A stretch of DNA of 64,000 nt from Gemmiger formicilis (GTDB lineage: Bacteria > Bacillota > Clostridia > Oscillospirales > Ruminococcaceae). Under the pieces are notes generated by a model. That model did no database searches and was not told the origin of the DNA. It was given only the letters and a program-made list of their open reading frames with translations. Location of the stretch: assembly GCF_900167555.1 (NCBI RefSeq), contig NZ_FUYF01000001.1:248001-312000 (forward strand), in the 5' to 3' direction. Shown here piece after piece: positions 33,706 through 42,279 of this stretch (positions are counted from its first letter, which is position 1; the number at the start of each line of letters is the position of its first letter). Position numbers and translations under genes: made by a program.

Positions 33706-34278
33706 TCACTGTGGGCAATGCGTCCCCGGCAGGGGCAGCTGCGCCTCCCCGACCTCCTGCGCGAGCTTCTGCATGTGCTCGTGCTTGCCGCCGCGCTCCA
33801 GCGCGGTGACGCCGGTGCGGCAGAGCTCCAGAATGTTGTAGCCCTTGAACATGGTCAAAAAGGCGTCGATCTTATCCGGCTTGCCGGTCAGTTCAAAAAT
33901 CATGCTGTCGGGCGACAGGTCGATGATCTTTGCCTTGTAAATGCTGGAAATTTCCCGCAGCTCGGCGCGGTTCTGGTTGTCGCACTCTACCTTTAAAAGC
34001 AGCAGTTCGCGCTGCAGGCTCTTGTCGGGGTCCAGCTCAAAGATCTGTCGGGTGACCTCAAGGCGCTCGGTCTGTAAAATCAGCTGGTTCAGCGCCTGTT
34101 CGGTGCCGCGCAGTGTGACCGTGATGCGGCTGACCGAGGGGTCATTCGTGGCGGATACCGTCAGGCTGTCGATGTTGAAGCCGCGGCGGCAGAACAGGCT
34201 GGAAATGCGCGCCAGAACGCCGTTGCTGTTGTCAACCAGCAGGCTGATGACCCGCCGGGTGTTGTTGTTCTGTTCCAT
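33706..34278 (-). CDS. ilvN: Acetolactate synthase small (regulatory) subunit
   Basis: A 190-residue protein. The N-terminal ACT domain is RRVISLLVDNSNGVLARISSLFCRRGFNIDSLTV, followed by the ALS-associated C-terminal domain (ELLLLKVECD... DKIDAFLTMFKGYNILELCRTG). It binds valine and controls IlvB. The ATG at 34278 lies 10 bases after the ilvB stop with GAGGTG as ribosome-binding site; a GTG at 34287 is an alternative. The terminal 25 residues (KHEHMQKL...) are a short extension beyond the ACT-ALS fold. Confidence 0.94.
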   Translation of the reverse strand: MEQNNNTRRVISLLVDNSNGVLARISSLFCRRGFNIDSLTVSATNDPSVSRITVTLRGTEQALNQLILQTERLEVTRQIFELDPDKSLQRELLLLKVECDNQNRAELREISSIYKAKIIDLSPDSMIFELTGKPDKIDAFLTMFKGYNILELCRTGVTALERGGKHEHMQKLAQEVGEAQLPLPGTHCPQ

Positions 34279-34288
34279 GCGTGTCACC

Positions 34289-35953
34289 TCATTCCATGAT
34301 GATGTCGTTGACGGTGCCGCCGCCGGGGATCATCGGCAGGACCTTTTCGTCCTTGCCGATGCGGCAGTCGATCCAACTCGGGCCCTTCTGCTTCATCGCG
34401 TCGGCGAACGCCGCCTTGAACTCGGCGGGCGTCGCAGCGCGGTAGCCTTTGGCCCCGAAGCCCTCGGCCAGCTTGACAAAGTCGGTCTTGCGGTGCGGGT
34501 CTGTGTCGGAGTAGCGCTTCTCGTAGAAGGTCGTCTGCCACTGGCGCACCATGCCGAGCACCTGATTGTTGAAAATTACCGTGATGATGGGCAGGTCGTA
34601 GCTGACGGCAGTGCAGACCTCGTTCAGGTTCATGTGGAACGAGCCGTCGCCCGTCAGCATGATGACGCGGGCGTCACGGCCCAGCGCCATCTGTGCGCCG
34701 ATGGCCGCGCCGTAGCCGAAGCCCATTGTGCCCAGACCGCCGCTGGTCAGGAAGCCGCGGGATTTCGTGTGGTGCAGATACTGCGCTGCCCACATCTGGT
34801 GCTGGCCGACGTCGGTAACGTAAACGGCCTCGGGGCCTGCCTGATTGCAGATCTCATCAATGATCTGGTGCGGCTTCAGCTCGGTGTCGCTGTCCACAGG
34901 CTTGTAGTCGTCCTTCTGCCAGCCGCGGATCTGCTCCATCCAGAGCTTGTGCTCGGTCTTTTCGACGTAGGGCAGAATGGCCTGCAAAATGTAGCTGGCG
35001 TCGCCGGTCAGGCTTAAATCGACGTCCACATTCTTGCCCAGCTCGCTGGGGTCAATGTCGATCTGGATGATTTTCGCGCGCTTGGCAAAGCTGTCGGGGT
35101 TCAGCGCCACGCGGTCACTGAACCGTGTGCCCACGGCAATGACCAAATCGGCCTCGTCAATGGCTTTGTTGGCGGCGTAGCAGCCGTGCATACCCAGCAG
35201 CCCTAAGTTGTGCGGCTCACCGTAGCTGAGGACACCGGCGGCCATCAGGGTGTAGGTGGCGGGCATGCCGGTCTTTTCCAGCAAATCGCGCAGGGGCTGG
35301 CAGCCCGCCGCGCTGCGGACGCCGCCGCCGAAGTAGACGATCGGGCGCTCCGACTCGTTGATCATCTGAGCGGCCTTTTTGACGTCCTCCTCATTATACC
35401 GGGTCACGGTGCGGATGAGCTCGGGCGCCTTGGGGGTGAACTCACAGGAGGCAGCCGTGATGTCCTTTGGAATATCGACGAGGACGGGACCCTTGCGGCC
35501 CGACTGCGCAATGCGGAAGGCTGCGCGCATCGTGTCGGCCAGGTCCTCGACCCGGCGCACCGTGTAGTTGTGCTTCGTGATGGGCATCGTGATGCCCTCA
35601 ATGTAGGCCTCCTGGAAGGAGTCCTTGCCCAGCAGCGTTGTGGCGACGTTGCCGGTGAAAGCGACCATCGGCACGCTGTCCATGTAGGCTGTGGCAATGC
35701 CGGTGACGAGGTTCGTGGCACCGGGGCCGCTGGTGGCCAGCACGACGCCGGTGCGGCCCGTGGCGCGGGCGTAGCCGTCTGCCGCGTGGGACGCGCCCTG
35801 CTCATGGGCGGTCAGCACATGGCGGATGCGGTCCGAGTTTTTATAAAGTTCATCGTACAGATTCAGCACTGCGCCGCCGGGATAGCCGAACAGGGTGTCA
35901 ACGCCCTGCTCGACCAGCACTTCGACGAAGATCTGTGAACCGGTCAATTTCAT
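34289..35953 (-). CDS. ilvB: Acetolactate synthase large (catalytic) subunit
   Basis: A 554-residue thiamine-diphosphate enzyme condensing pyruvate with pyruvate or 2-ketobutyrate. GYPGGAVLNLYDELY at the start carries the ThDP-activating glutamate region (HEQGASHAADGYARATG). The ThDP-binding motif is LTGDGSFHMNLNEVCTAVSYDLPIITVIFNN in pieces, and an FAD-dependent middle domain is present. The frame runs open to 36124 through the T-box leader, but MKLTGSQIFVEVL with AAGGAG upstream is the correct start. It is the first structural gene after the T-box. Confidence 0.97.
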   Translation of the reverse strand: MKLTGSQIFVEVLVEQGVDTLFGYPGGAVLNLYDELYKNSDRIRHVLTAHEQGASHAADGYARATGRTGVVLATSGPGATNLVTGIATAYMDSVPMVAFTGNVATTLLGKDSFQEAYIEGITMPITKHNYTVRRVEDLADTMRAAFRIAQSGRKGPVLVDIPKDITAASCEFTPKAPELIRTVTRYNEEDVKKAAQMINESERPIVYFGGGVRSAAGCQPLRDLLEKTGMPATYTLMAAGVLSYGEPHNLGLLGMHGCYAANKAIDEADLVIAVGTRFSDRVALNPDSFAKRAKIIQIDIDPSELGKNVDVDLSLTGDASYILQAILPYVEKTEHKLWMEQIRGWQKDDYKPVDSDTELKPHQIIDEICNQAGPEAVYVTDVGQHQMWAAQYLHHTKSRGFLTSGGLGTMGFGYGAAIGAQMALGRDARVIMLTGDGSFHMNLNEVCTAVSYDLPIITVIFNNQVLGMVRQWQTTFYEKRYSDTDPHRKTDFVKLAEGFGAKGYRAATPAEFKAAFADAMKQKGPSWIDCRIGKDEKVLPMIPGGGTVNDIIME

Positions 35954-36014
35954 GTTTCTGCTCCTTCCTGGTTTTAGCACGGCCTGCCGGGGGTCTGTAG
36001 GGCGGCCTCCCGTA

Positions 36015-36303
36015 AGAGGGGCAAAGGATAAAACAAAACAGGCTTTGCCCCCTGTATTCCAAGAGACAAAGCCTGTGTATAGCTCTGCGGTACCACTCTT
36101 ATTGGGGCAGTGCCCCCACCTCATGGGCCTCCAACAAGGCCCGGCACTGTAACGGGTGCGCCCGTACCGCCCTACTGTGATTTCGGACGGTCTGCTCCGG
36201 AATCAGTTCGCGGTCTGCTGCCCTGCTGCCTTGCACCAACCGGCAGCTCTCTGCAGGGTGCGGGACCGTTACTAACTTCCCATCCACGCATTGTCTGAAT
36301 GTG
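36015..36303 (-). promoter_or_regulatory. T-box riboswitch (tRNA-sensing leader) of ilvBNCD
   Basis: Reading the minus strand: GATGGGAAGTTAGTAACGG and CAGAGAGCTGCCGGTTGGTG are classical stem I elements. AGAGTGGTACCGCAGAGCT (about 36082-36100) is the T-box sequence that pairs with the tRNA acceptor end. A terminator ACAGGCTTTG...CAAAGCCTGTTTTGTTTT (36028-36076) closes the leader. The specifier region reads GCGAACTGATTCCGGAGC. CUG (Leu) or AUU (Ile) are both possible without folding it. The downstream genes fit a branched-chain tRNA. Confidence 0.93.
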
Positions 36304-36309
36304 TGATAA

Positions 36310-36338
36310 ACTATACCGTACTTTTGCAGATTTGTCAA
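36310..36338 (-). promoter_or_regulatory. Promoter of the ilv operon
   Basis: Minus strand TTGACA (36333-36338) and TATAGT (36310-36315) with 17-base spacing, directly before the T-box leader. Confidence 0.8.
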
Positions 36339-36434
36339 GACTTGTTTGAAAATTCCGCAACAAATCTTGCAACTTTTTGCCACGGCGTTTATACTGGTGG
36401 TAAAGAGTGTATCTCTTGGGAAAGGAATATGAAT

Positions 36435-37610
36435 ATGCTTCGTAATGAATGGCTGGCCCATTTGGATGGGCTTGTGGTGTTCCGCGGCCTGCTGGCGGCG
36501 GAGCCGCTGCGCTCTCTGCACGCGGCGCTGGCGGCGGATGAGGACGCCCTGACGGGCGCTGTCGCCGCGTTTGAGGCGGCGCTGTTTGCCCGCGGCACCA
36601 ACTGGACCGAGGCCCTGCTGGATGCCGTGCTCGAGGAGGAAAATCTCTGCCTGCGTGTGGCAGCCGGGCAGGATGCCGGGCCCGTGCTGGAGACTGCGCT
36701 GAACAGCGAGCTGGACTTTTTGCAGACGCTTGGCCGTGCGCCGCTGGACGAGGTGTTCCCCGGCGCGGCAGTGTTCCTGCCGCGGTGGGAGACAACGCCC
36801 GACGCCGACTACCACGCGGCCTATGAGGCGCGCCGTGCGGCCATGGGCCAGAAGGGCTACGGCATGTTTGCCCGCCACCATGTCTTTGCGCTGGAGGACG
36901 GGCATCTGGTGCCGGTGCGCTACCCCGACCCGCAGCGTCTGAGCGAGCTGCCCGGCTACGAGCAGGAGCGCGAGAAGGTCATTGCCAACACCCGCGCCCT
37001 GCTGGAGGGCCGCCCGGCCAATAACGTGCTGCTCTACGGTGATGCAGGCACGGGCAAGTCCAGCACGGTCAAGGCAATTGCCAACGAGTTTGCGCCCGAC
37101 GGCCTACGCTTGATCGAGGTGAAGAAGAACCAGCTCTACCAGATCCCCGCCCTGATGGACGAGCTGGCAAAGAACCCGCTGAAATTCATCCTCTTTATTG
37201 ATGACTTGAGCTTTGCCTCCAACGATGACAACTTTGCGGCGCTGAAGGCGATCCTGGAGGGCGGCGTCGGCGGGCGCAGCCATAATGTGGCGGTCTACGC
37301 CACAAGCAACCGCCGCCACCTCGTCAAGGAGACGATGGCGGACCGCAGCGGCGACGACCTGCACGCGATGGACACCCGGCAGGAGCTTATGAGCCTGTCG
37401 GCCCGGTTCGGCCTGACGGTGACGTTCCAGCAGCCTGATAAGGACCGCTATGACCGCATCCTGCTGGAGCTGGCGAAGCAGTACAATGTCCAGATGCCCA
37501 GCGACCAGCTTTTTATCAAGGGTGCCGCCTTTGCCCTGCGCGCCGGTGGCCGCAGCCCGCGCGTAGCCAAGCAGTTTGTAGAGCTGCTGGCGGCGGGCGT
37601 CAAGGTATAA
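36435..37610 (+). CDS. DUF815-family AAA ATPase
   Basis: A 391-residue protein. About 160 N-terminal residues are alanine/leucine-rich helices. The AAA core then has YGDAGTGKSSTVKAI (Walker A near 201-210), KFILFIDDLSF (Walker B near 250-258) and VAVYATSNRRHLVKE, typical of the DUF815 group related to ClpX/DnaC-type AAA proteins. Its role is unknown. ATG 36435 (MLRNEW) is favoured because AAAGGA is 8 bases upstream; ATG 36429 is only 2-3 bases from it. It is divergent from the ilv T-box promoter and ends 54 bases from the convergent ilvA. Confidence 0.87.
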   Translation: MLRNEWLAHLDGLVVFRGLLAAEPLRSLHAALAADEDALTGAVAAFEAALFARGTNWTEALLDAVLEEENLCLRVAAGQDAGPVLETALNSELDFLQTLGRAPLDEVFPGAAVFLPRWETTPDADYHAAYEARRAAMGQKGYGMFARHHVFALEDGHLVPVRYPDPQRLSELPGYEQEREKVIANTRALLEGRPANNVLLYGDAGTGKSSTVKAIANEFAPDGLRLIEVKKNQLYQIPALMDELAKNPLKFILFIDDLSFASNDDNFAALKAILEGGVGGRSHNVAVYATSNRRHLVKETMADRSGDDLHAMDTRQELMSLSARFGLTVTFQQPDKDRYDRILLELAKQYNVQMPSDQLFIKGAAFALRAGGRSPRVAKQFVELLAAGVKV

Positions 37611-37621
37611 AATTTCTCCAC

Positions 37622-37656
37622 CCTGTAGGGGCGAACAATGTTCGCCCCTACATAGC
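37622..37656. repeat. Family D palindrome
   Basis: TGTAGGGGCGAACAATGTTC with TTCGCCCCTACA, a perfect palindromic unit between convergent DUF815 and ilvA genes. Confidence 0.8.
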
Positions 37657-37663
37657 ATGAGAA

Positions 37664-38869
37664 TCAGGCGCGCTCCGTCACCAGCTTAAACCCTGCTTCC
37701 GTCAGCTTTTGCTTAATGGTCTCGATCTGCGCGGCATCTCGCGTTTCGAGGCCGAGCTTCAGGAAGCAGCTTGTGATGGCCATGTTCGCATCGCTGCGGT
37801 CATGGTGGACGCTGACGACGTTCGCACCGCAGGCGGAGACAATGTCGCTGACCAGGCTCAGCTGGCCGGGCTTGTCCTCCAGCGCGATCATCAGGTTCGT
37901 CTTGCGCCCGCTCATAACAAGACCGCGGGTGATGACGCGGGACAGAATGTTCACGTCGATGTTGCCGCCGGAAATCAGGCAGACCGTTTTCTTGCCCGCC
38001 AGCGGCAGCTTGCCGAACAGTGCGGCGGCCACCGGCGTGGCACCTGCGCCCTCGGCGACGAGCTTCTGGTTCTCCATCAGCGCCAGAATGGCCGCGGCGA
38101 TCTCGTCCTCGCTGACCGTAACGATCTCGTCCACGTACTGGCTGACCATGTCGAACGTCGTCTCGCCGGGCGTCTTGACCGCAATGCCGTCGGCAAAGGT
38201 CACGGCGCTGTCCAGCGTTTCATATTTGTGGTCGTGGAAGGCGTGCTCCATGCTGGGCGCACCCGCGGCCTGCACGCCGTAGATCTTTACCTCGGGGCGC
38301 AGGCTCTTGATGGCGAACGCCACGCCGGAGATCAGACCGCCGCCGCCGATAGGCACGATGACCGCGTCCACATCGGGCAGCTGGTCGAGGATCTCGAGAC
38401 CAATCGTTCCCTGCCCTGCGATGACCAGCTCGTCATCATAAGGATGAATGAAGGTCATGCCGGTCTGCTCCTGCAGCTCCACGGCGCGGTCATGTGCGTC
38501 GTCGTAGGTGCCCTTGACCAGCTCGACCTCGGCACCGAGGCGCTTTGTGCTCTCTACCTTCATAATAGGGGCACCGTCCGGCATACAGACAACGCTTTTG
38601 ATGCCCATGCGGGTCGCGGCCAGCGCCACGCCCTGCGCATGGTTGCCCGCCGAGCAGGCAATGACGCCCTTCGCACGTTCCTCCGCGGACAGCTGGCTGA
38701 TTTTGTAGTATGCGCCGCGGACCTTGAAGCTGCCTGTAACCTGCAAATTTTCGGTTTTCAGGTACAGATCGGTGCCGGGGCACAGGCGTGTGGCGGCGAT
38801 CAGGTCGGTCTTGCGGGCAACCTGCTTCAAGACGAACTTAGCATGGTAGATTTTATCCAGTGTAAGCAT
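37664..38869 (-). CDS. ilvA: Threonine ammonia-lyase (threonine deaminase), single ACT domain
   Basis: A 401-residue PLP enzyme converting threonine to 2-ketobutyrate, the entry to isoleucine synthesis. The PLP lysine is Lys49 in TGSFKVRGA. Phosphate-binding IGGGGLISG follows. The C-terminal ACT-type domain is LMIALEDKPGQLSLVSDIVSACGANVVSVHHDR in pieces. This short one-ACT form is the common Firmicute type and can be biosynthetic or catabolic; the adjacent ilv operon supports biosynthesis. ATG 38869 (MLTLDKIYHAKF) with GAGAGGG upstream is chosen over the longer frame. Confidence 0.94.
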   Translation of the reverse strand: MLTLDKIYHAKFVLKQVARKTDLIAATRLCPGTDLYLKTENLQVTGSFKVRGAYYKISQLSAEERAKGVIACSAGNHAQGVALAATRMGIKSVVCMPDGAPIMKVESTKRLGAEVELVKGTYDDAHDRAVELQEQTGMTFIHPYDDELVIAGQGTIGLEILDQLPDVDAVIVPIGGGGLISGVAFAIKSLRPEVKIYGVQAAGAPSMEHAFHDHKYETLDSAVTFADGIAVKTPGETTFDMVSQYVDEIVTVSEDEIAAAILALMENQKLVAEGAGATPVAAALFGKLPLAGKKTVCLISGGNIDVNILSRVITRGLVMSGRKTNLMIALEDKPGQLSLVSDIVSACGANVVSVHHDRSDANMAITSCFLKLGLETRDAAQIETIKQKLTEAGFKLVTERA

Positions 38870-38962
38870 GGGCTGTTCCCTCTCTGTTTGACAATAGTCG
38901 GGCCCGACCCGGGCTTGCCGGATCGGGCCGGGCCGCACCGTTGCGGCCAAGACACTGACATG

Positions 38963-38991
38963 AGTATAGTTGAAATTTGCTAATTTGTAAA
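38963..38991 (-). promoter_or_regulatory. Predicted promoter of ilvA
   Basis: Minus strand TTTACA (38986-38991) and TATACT (38963-38968), 17-base spacing. Confidence 0.65.
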
Positions 38992-39033
38992 GTGAAAAAT
39001 ATTCATCGGTAAATTATACAAGAATTATAATCG

Positions 39034-39083
39034 AGAATTGTACAATTCTACCACTATGTTGTGGGCGCAGAATGCTGTATAAT
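39034..39083 (+). promoter_or_regulatory. kduI promoter region with 16-bp palindrome
   Basis: TATAAT at 39078-39083 has a poor -35 (TATGTT, 39055-39060). Just upstream is a perfect 16-bp palindrome AGAATTGTACAATTCT (39034-39049). A weak -35 with a flanking palindrome suggests regulator dependence, probably by a hexuronate-responsive factor. Confidence 0.55.
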
Positions 39084-39149
39084 AGATGTAAAGATAGCAA
39101 AATATGTTTGCTTTTTAACAATCACCTTTATGAGGAGGCAATTTCCCGT

Positions 39150-39995
39150 ATGGATATCCGTTATTCCTGCAACCAGCGTGATTTCAAGCGCTACACCACC
39201 GAGGAGACCCGCAACGAAATGCTCATCACCGGCCTGTACAAGGCAGATGAGATGGTCGCCGTCTACAGCCACGTGGATCGCATGGTCACGCTGGGCTGCA
39301 TGCCTGTGCACGAGGAGGTCTCCATCGACAAGGGCATTGATGTATGGGCCAACTTCGGCACCCACTACTTCCTGGAGCGCCGCGAGATCGGCATCTTCAA
39401 TATTGGTGACGGTGCCGGCACGGTCACGGCGGATGGCAAGGAGTATCACCTGAACTACAAGGACTGCCTGTACCTGACCAAGGGCAACCAGAAGGTCACC
39501 TTCAAGAGCGACGACCCGGAGCATCCGGCCAAGTTCTACATGGTCTCTGCCCCGGCCCATTGCAGCTATGAGAACAAGCTCATCACCATCGAGCAGGCCG
39601 CCAAGCGCCCGCTGGGCAGCGTCGAGACCTGCAACAAGCGCACGATCAACCAGTTCATCCATCCCAGCGTGCTCAAGACCTGCCAGCTGTCCATGGGTAT
39701 GACCGCTCTGGAGCCCGGCAGCAACTGGAACACCATGCCCAGCCACACCCACGAGCGCCGCATGGAGATCTACACCTACTTTGAGGTCCCCGAGGGCCAG
39801 GTCGTTTTCCACATGTGCGGTGAGCCCACCGAGACCCGCCATATTGTCATGCACAACTATGACGCGGTCATCAGCCCGTCCTGGAGCATCCACAGCGGCG
39901 TAGGTACATCGAATTACACCTTTATCTGGGCCATGGGCGGCGAGAACATGGAGTTCGATGATATGGATAATATCGCCACGACTGATTTGCGCTGA
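39150..39995 (+). CDS. kduI: 5-dehydro-4-deoxy-D-glucuronate isomerase
   Basis: A 281-residue cupin-like isomerase of pectin/uronide breakdown, converting 4-deoxy-L-threo-5-hexosulose uronate to 3-deoxy-D-glycero-2,5-hexodiulosonate. The motif MPSHTHERRMEIYTYFE carries the zinc-binding His/Glu residues, and the end has the conserved WSIHSGVGTSNYTFIWAMGGEN in pieces. Length is standard. GAGGAGGC lies upstream of ATG 39150. kduD follows 126 bases later on the same strand, with a candidate operator between. Confidence 0.96.
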   Translation: MDIRYSCNQRDFKRYTTEETRNEMLITGLYKADEMVAVYSHVDRMVTLGCMPVHEEVSIDKGIDVWANFGTHYFLERREIGIFNIGDGAGTVTADGKEYHLNYKDCLYLTKGNQKVTFKSDDPEHPAKFYMVSAPAHCSYENKLITIEQAAKRPLGSVETCNKRTINQFIHPSVLKTCQLSMGMTALEPGSNWNTMPSHTHERRMEIYTYFEVPEGQVVFHMCGEPTETRHIVMHNYDAVISPSWSIHSGVGTSNYTFIWAMGGENMEFDDMDNIATTDLR

Positions 39996-40005
39996 CCGCA
40001 AGAAA

Positions 40006-40044
40006 CGCACATATTTTGCGCCGGCTTGCGCAAGATATGCGCAA
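40006..40044. promoter_or_regulatory. Candidate hexuronate operator upstream of kduD
   Basis: CGCACATATTTTGCG (40006-40020) is identical to a site in the uxaB-uxaC intergenic region (45598-45612). It is followed by a stronger inverted repeat, TTGCGCAAGATATGCGCAA (40026-40044) with 7-bp arms. Confidence 0.55.
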
Positions 40045-40121
40045 CTATTTACTTTAATTCTCGCGCCCCAGTGATGGGCGCCGGAATATATGACTGTTAC
40101 AAACTTAGGAGGTTTTGCATC

Positions 40122-40931
40122 ATGTCTGTTTGCACCCCGAAATCCTTCGACCTGACCGGTAAGGTCGCCCTCGTCACCGGCGCTTCCTATGGCATCGGCT
40201 TTGCTATTGCCACCGCTATGGCCAACTGCGGCGCCAAGATCGTCTTTAACGACATCAAGCAGGAGCTGGTGGACAAGGGTCTGGCCGCCTACAAGGAAGC
40301 CGGCATTGAAGCCCACGGCTATGTCTGCGACGTCACCAATGAGGACGCCGTCAATGAGATGGTCAAGAAGATCACCGCCGAGGTCGGCCACATCAATGTG
40401 CTGGTCAACAACGCCGGTATCATCAAGCGCATCCCGATGATCGAGATGACCGCTGCCCAGTTCCGTCAGGTCATCGACGTTGACCTGAACGCCCCCTTCA
40501 TCGTCGCCAAGGCTGTCATTCCCGATATGATCGAGCAGGGCGGCGGCAAGATCATCAACATCTGCTCCATGATGAGCGAGCTGGGCCGCGAGACTGTCTC
40601 CGCCTATGCTGCTGCCAAGGGCGGTCTGAAGATGCTGACCAAGAACATCGCCTCCGAGTACGGCAAGTACAACATTCAGTGCAACGGCATTGGACCCGGC
40701 TACATCGCCACCCCGCAGACCGCACCCCTGCGTGAGATCCAGCCCGATGGCAGCCGTCATCCGTTCGACCAGTTCATCGTCGCCAAGACCCCTGCCGAGC
40801 GCTGGGGCAAAGCCGAGGATCTGGGCGGCCCCGCCGTGTTCCTGGCTTCCGAGGCTTCCGACTTCGTCAACGGCCTGATCCTCTACGTTGACGGCGGCAT
40901 CCTCGCCTACATCGGCAAGCAGCCCGGCTGA
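40122..40931 (+). CDS. kduD: 2-dehydro-3-deoxy-D-gluconate 5-dehydrogenase
   Basis: A 269-residue short-chain dehydrogenase. The cofactor motif is VTGASYGIGFAIA, the structural motif NNAGI, and the catalytic Ser (ICSMMS) and Tyr-x3-Lys pair lie in SAYAAAKGG. It reduces the KduI product to 2-keto-3-deoxygluconate with NADH. The pairing with kduI makes this assignment strong; gluconate 5-dehydrogenase is the nearest alternative. TAGGAGG precedes ATG 40122. A strong terminator follows. Confidence 0.94.
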   Translation: MSVCTPKSFDLTGKVALVTGASYGIGFAIATAMANCGAKIVFNDIKQELVDKGLAAYKEAGIEAHGYVCDVTNEDAVNEMVKKITAEVGHINVLVNNAGIIKRIPMIEMTAAQFRQVIDVDLNAPFIVAKAVIPDMIEQGGGKIINICSMMSELGRETVSAYAAAKGGLKMLTKNIASEYGKYNIQCNGIGPGYIATPQTAPLREIQPDGSRHPFDQFIVAKTPAERWGKAEDLGGPAVFLASEASDFVNGLILYVDGGILAYIGKQPG

Positions 40932-40975
40932 TTTACTTTCTTCGAGAAGAAAGTAAACAAAGAAACTTTCAAACA

Positions 40976-41020
40976 ATAAAAAGGACATCCGCTTGTGAAA
41001 GGGCGGATGTCCTTTTTTTG
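40976..41020 (+). terminator. Terminator after kduD
   Basis: AGGACATCCGC and GCGGATGTCCT pair around a ten-base loop, followed by seven T. Confidence 0.9.
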
Positions 41021-41021
41021 T

Positions 41022-41245
41022 TGCACGGTAGGGGCCGGGCATGCCCGGCCCGGCAGTGTATGGTAAACGGACGCTTGCGGGAATCTCCCGGGCCGCATAT
41101 ATGCGGCCCCTACACCTCTGCCGCCCTGTAGGGGGCGGCGTCCCCGACGCCCCGCAGGGGGAAGCAGCTTACGGGTAAGACGTAGGGCGGCCTGCCCTCA
41201 GGCCGCCGCGGAGGGGTCAAGACCCCTCCCTACAAAACGACCCGC
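41022..41245. repeat. Family D cluster between kduD and the epimerase gene
   Basis: In order: GTAGGGGCCGGGCATGCCCG, a GGGCCGCATATATGCGGCCC unit, GTAGGGGGCGGCGTCCCCGA, GTAGGGCGGCCTGCCCTCAG, and GGAGGGGTCAAGACCCCTCC. Five different palindromic cores share the same ends. No gene is supported in the 323-base gap. Confidence 0.75.
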
Positions 41246-41254
41246 AAGGGGGCT

Positions 41255-42127
41255 TTACCCGATGGTCACGCTCCACTTGAACTCCTTGCTCTCGCCGGGG
41301 TTCAGTTCGATGTGATGGCCTGCCTCGTTGACGGAGTTGGCCCAGCCGTTCCAGGGCTCCATGCAGACGAAGCTCTCGGCGTCCTGCTGCCAGAGCACGC
41401 CGTTGGTGAAAACGCTCTCGTCAAAGCTGACCGTGACCTTGTGGCCGTTGCCGGAGTCGGTGAAGCGCATCGGGCTCTTGACGCCGGTCATCAGGCGGAT
41501 GGAGTCGGCACTCCCCTCCTTGCGGGTCAGGGTGATGGTCTCGGGCGCGGCGGGCTGCTCGCCCTTGGCGCTTTCGCTGCAGGTGGCGGCGTCGATGTCA
41601 AACGCGACGTTGTCCAGCTTGCTGGCGGCGAAGTACGGGTGGAAGCCGACGCTGAACGGCAGGGCCTTGTCGCCGGTGTTGACGACGGTCAGGGCCAGCG
41701 TGGCGGTGCTGCCGGTCAGGGTGTAGCGCATGGTCAGGGAAAAATCGAACGGGTAGACGAACTTTGTCAGACCGTTGGGGGTCAGGGTCAGCTCAATGGC
41801 GGTGTCGTCCGCGCTCTTGACCTGCCACGGCACGAGGTCGGCCAGGCCGTGGACCTCGATGGGATAGGCCGCGCCGTTGAAGTGGTGCACGCCGTCGTCC
41901 GGTTTGCCGCAGTTCGGGAACAGGATGGGGATGCCGCAGCGCGGGCGATCCGTGGACTCGAAGTTTTTGTCGCGCAGCCACAGGTATTCGTCGCCGTTTT
42001 TGGTGAAGGATGTGGCCATGCCGCCCTTCTCGGGTGTGACGGTGAAGGCGTACTCGCCGTCGGTCAGGGTCAGGGTCTTGTAGGAAGCACCGTATTTTTC
42101 ATAGGTGCCGGTAGTCAGAGTAGACAT
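41255..42127 (-). CDS. Aldose 1-epimerase family protein
   Basis: A 290-residue GalM-like beta-sandwich mutarotase: GIPILFPNCGKP at the substrate pocket, VHGLADLVPW with the catalytic His, SVGFHPYF with the second His and MEPWNGWANSVN near the end. The last motif is common in the glucose-6-phosphate 1-epimerase/LacX-like branch. The context (uxaA, uxaB upstream on the same strand) suggests it interconverts uronate anomers, but this is inferred. GGAGAGCC precedes ATG 42127. Confidence 0.88.
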   Translation of the reverse strand: MSTLTTGTYEKYGASYKTLTLTDGEYAFTVTPEKGGMATSFTKNGDEYLWLRDKNFESTDRPRCGIPILFPNCGKPDDGVHHFNGAAYPIEVHGLADLVPWQVKSADDTAIELTLTPNGLTKFVYPFDFSLTMRYTLTGSTATLALTVVNTGDKALPFSVGFHPYFAASKLDNVAFDIDAATCSESAKGEQPAAPETITLTRKEGSADSIRLMTGVKSPMRFTDSGNGHKVTVSFDESVFTNGVLWQQDAESFVCMEPWNGWANSVNEAGHHIELNPGESKEFKWSVTIG

Positions 42128-42147
42128 GATAAGGCTCTCCTTTGTAT

Positions 42148-42242
42148 GCACGTAGGGGCCGCACATGTGCGACCCGCAACTTTGTGGAAAGCACCCGATT
42201 GCGGGTAAGTTGCGGGCCGGGCATGCCCGGCCCCTACAGCGT
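42148..42242. repeat. Family D pair between uxaA and the epimerase gene
   Basis: GTAGGGGCCGCACATGTGCG and GGGCCGGGCATGCCCGGCCC with CCTAC end, lying in the intercistronic space. Confidence 0.75.
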
Positions 42243-42279
42243 AGTGGATTTTTCGTGTTTAATTATACCACAAACAGGC

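Noticed and set aside
35954-36124. Longer N-terminus for IlvB
   Set aside because: The extension would be translated T-box and terminator sequence; MKLTGSQIF has AAGGAG.
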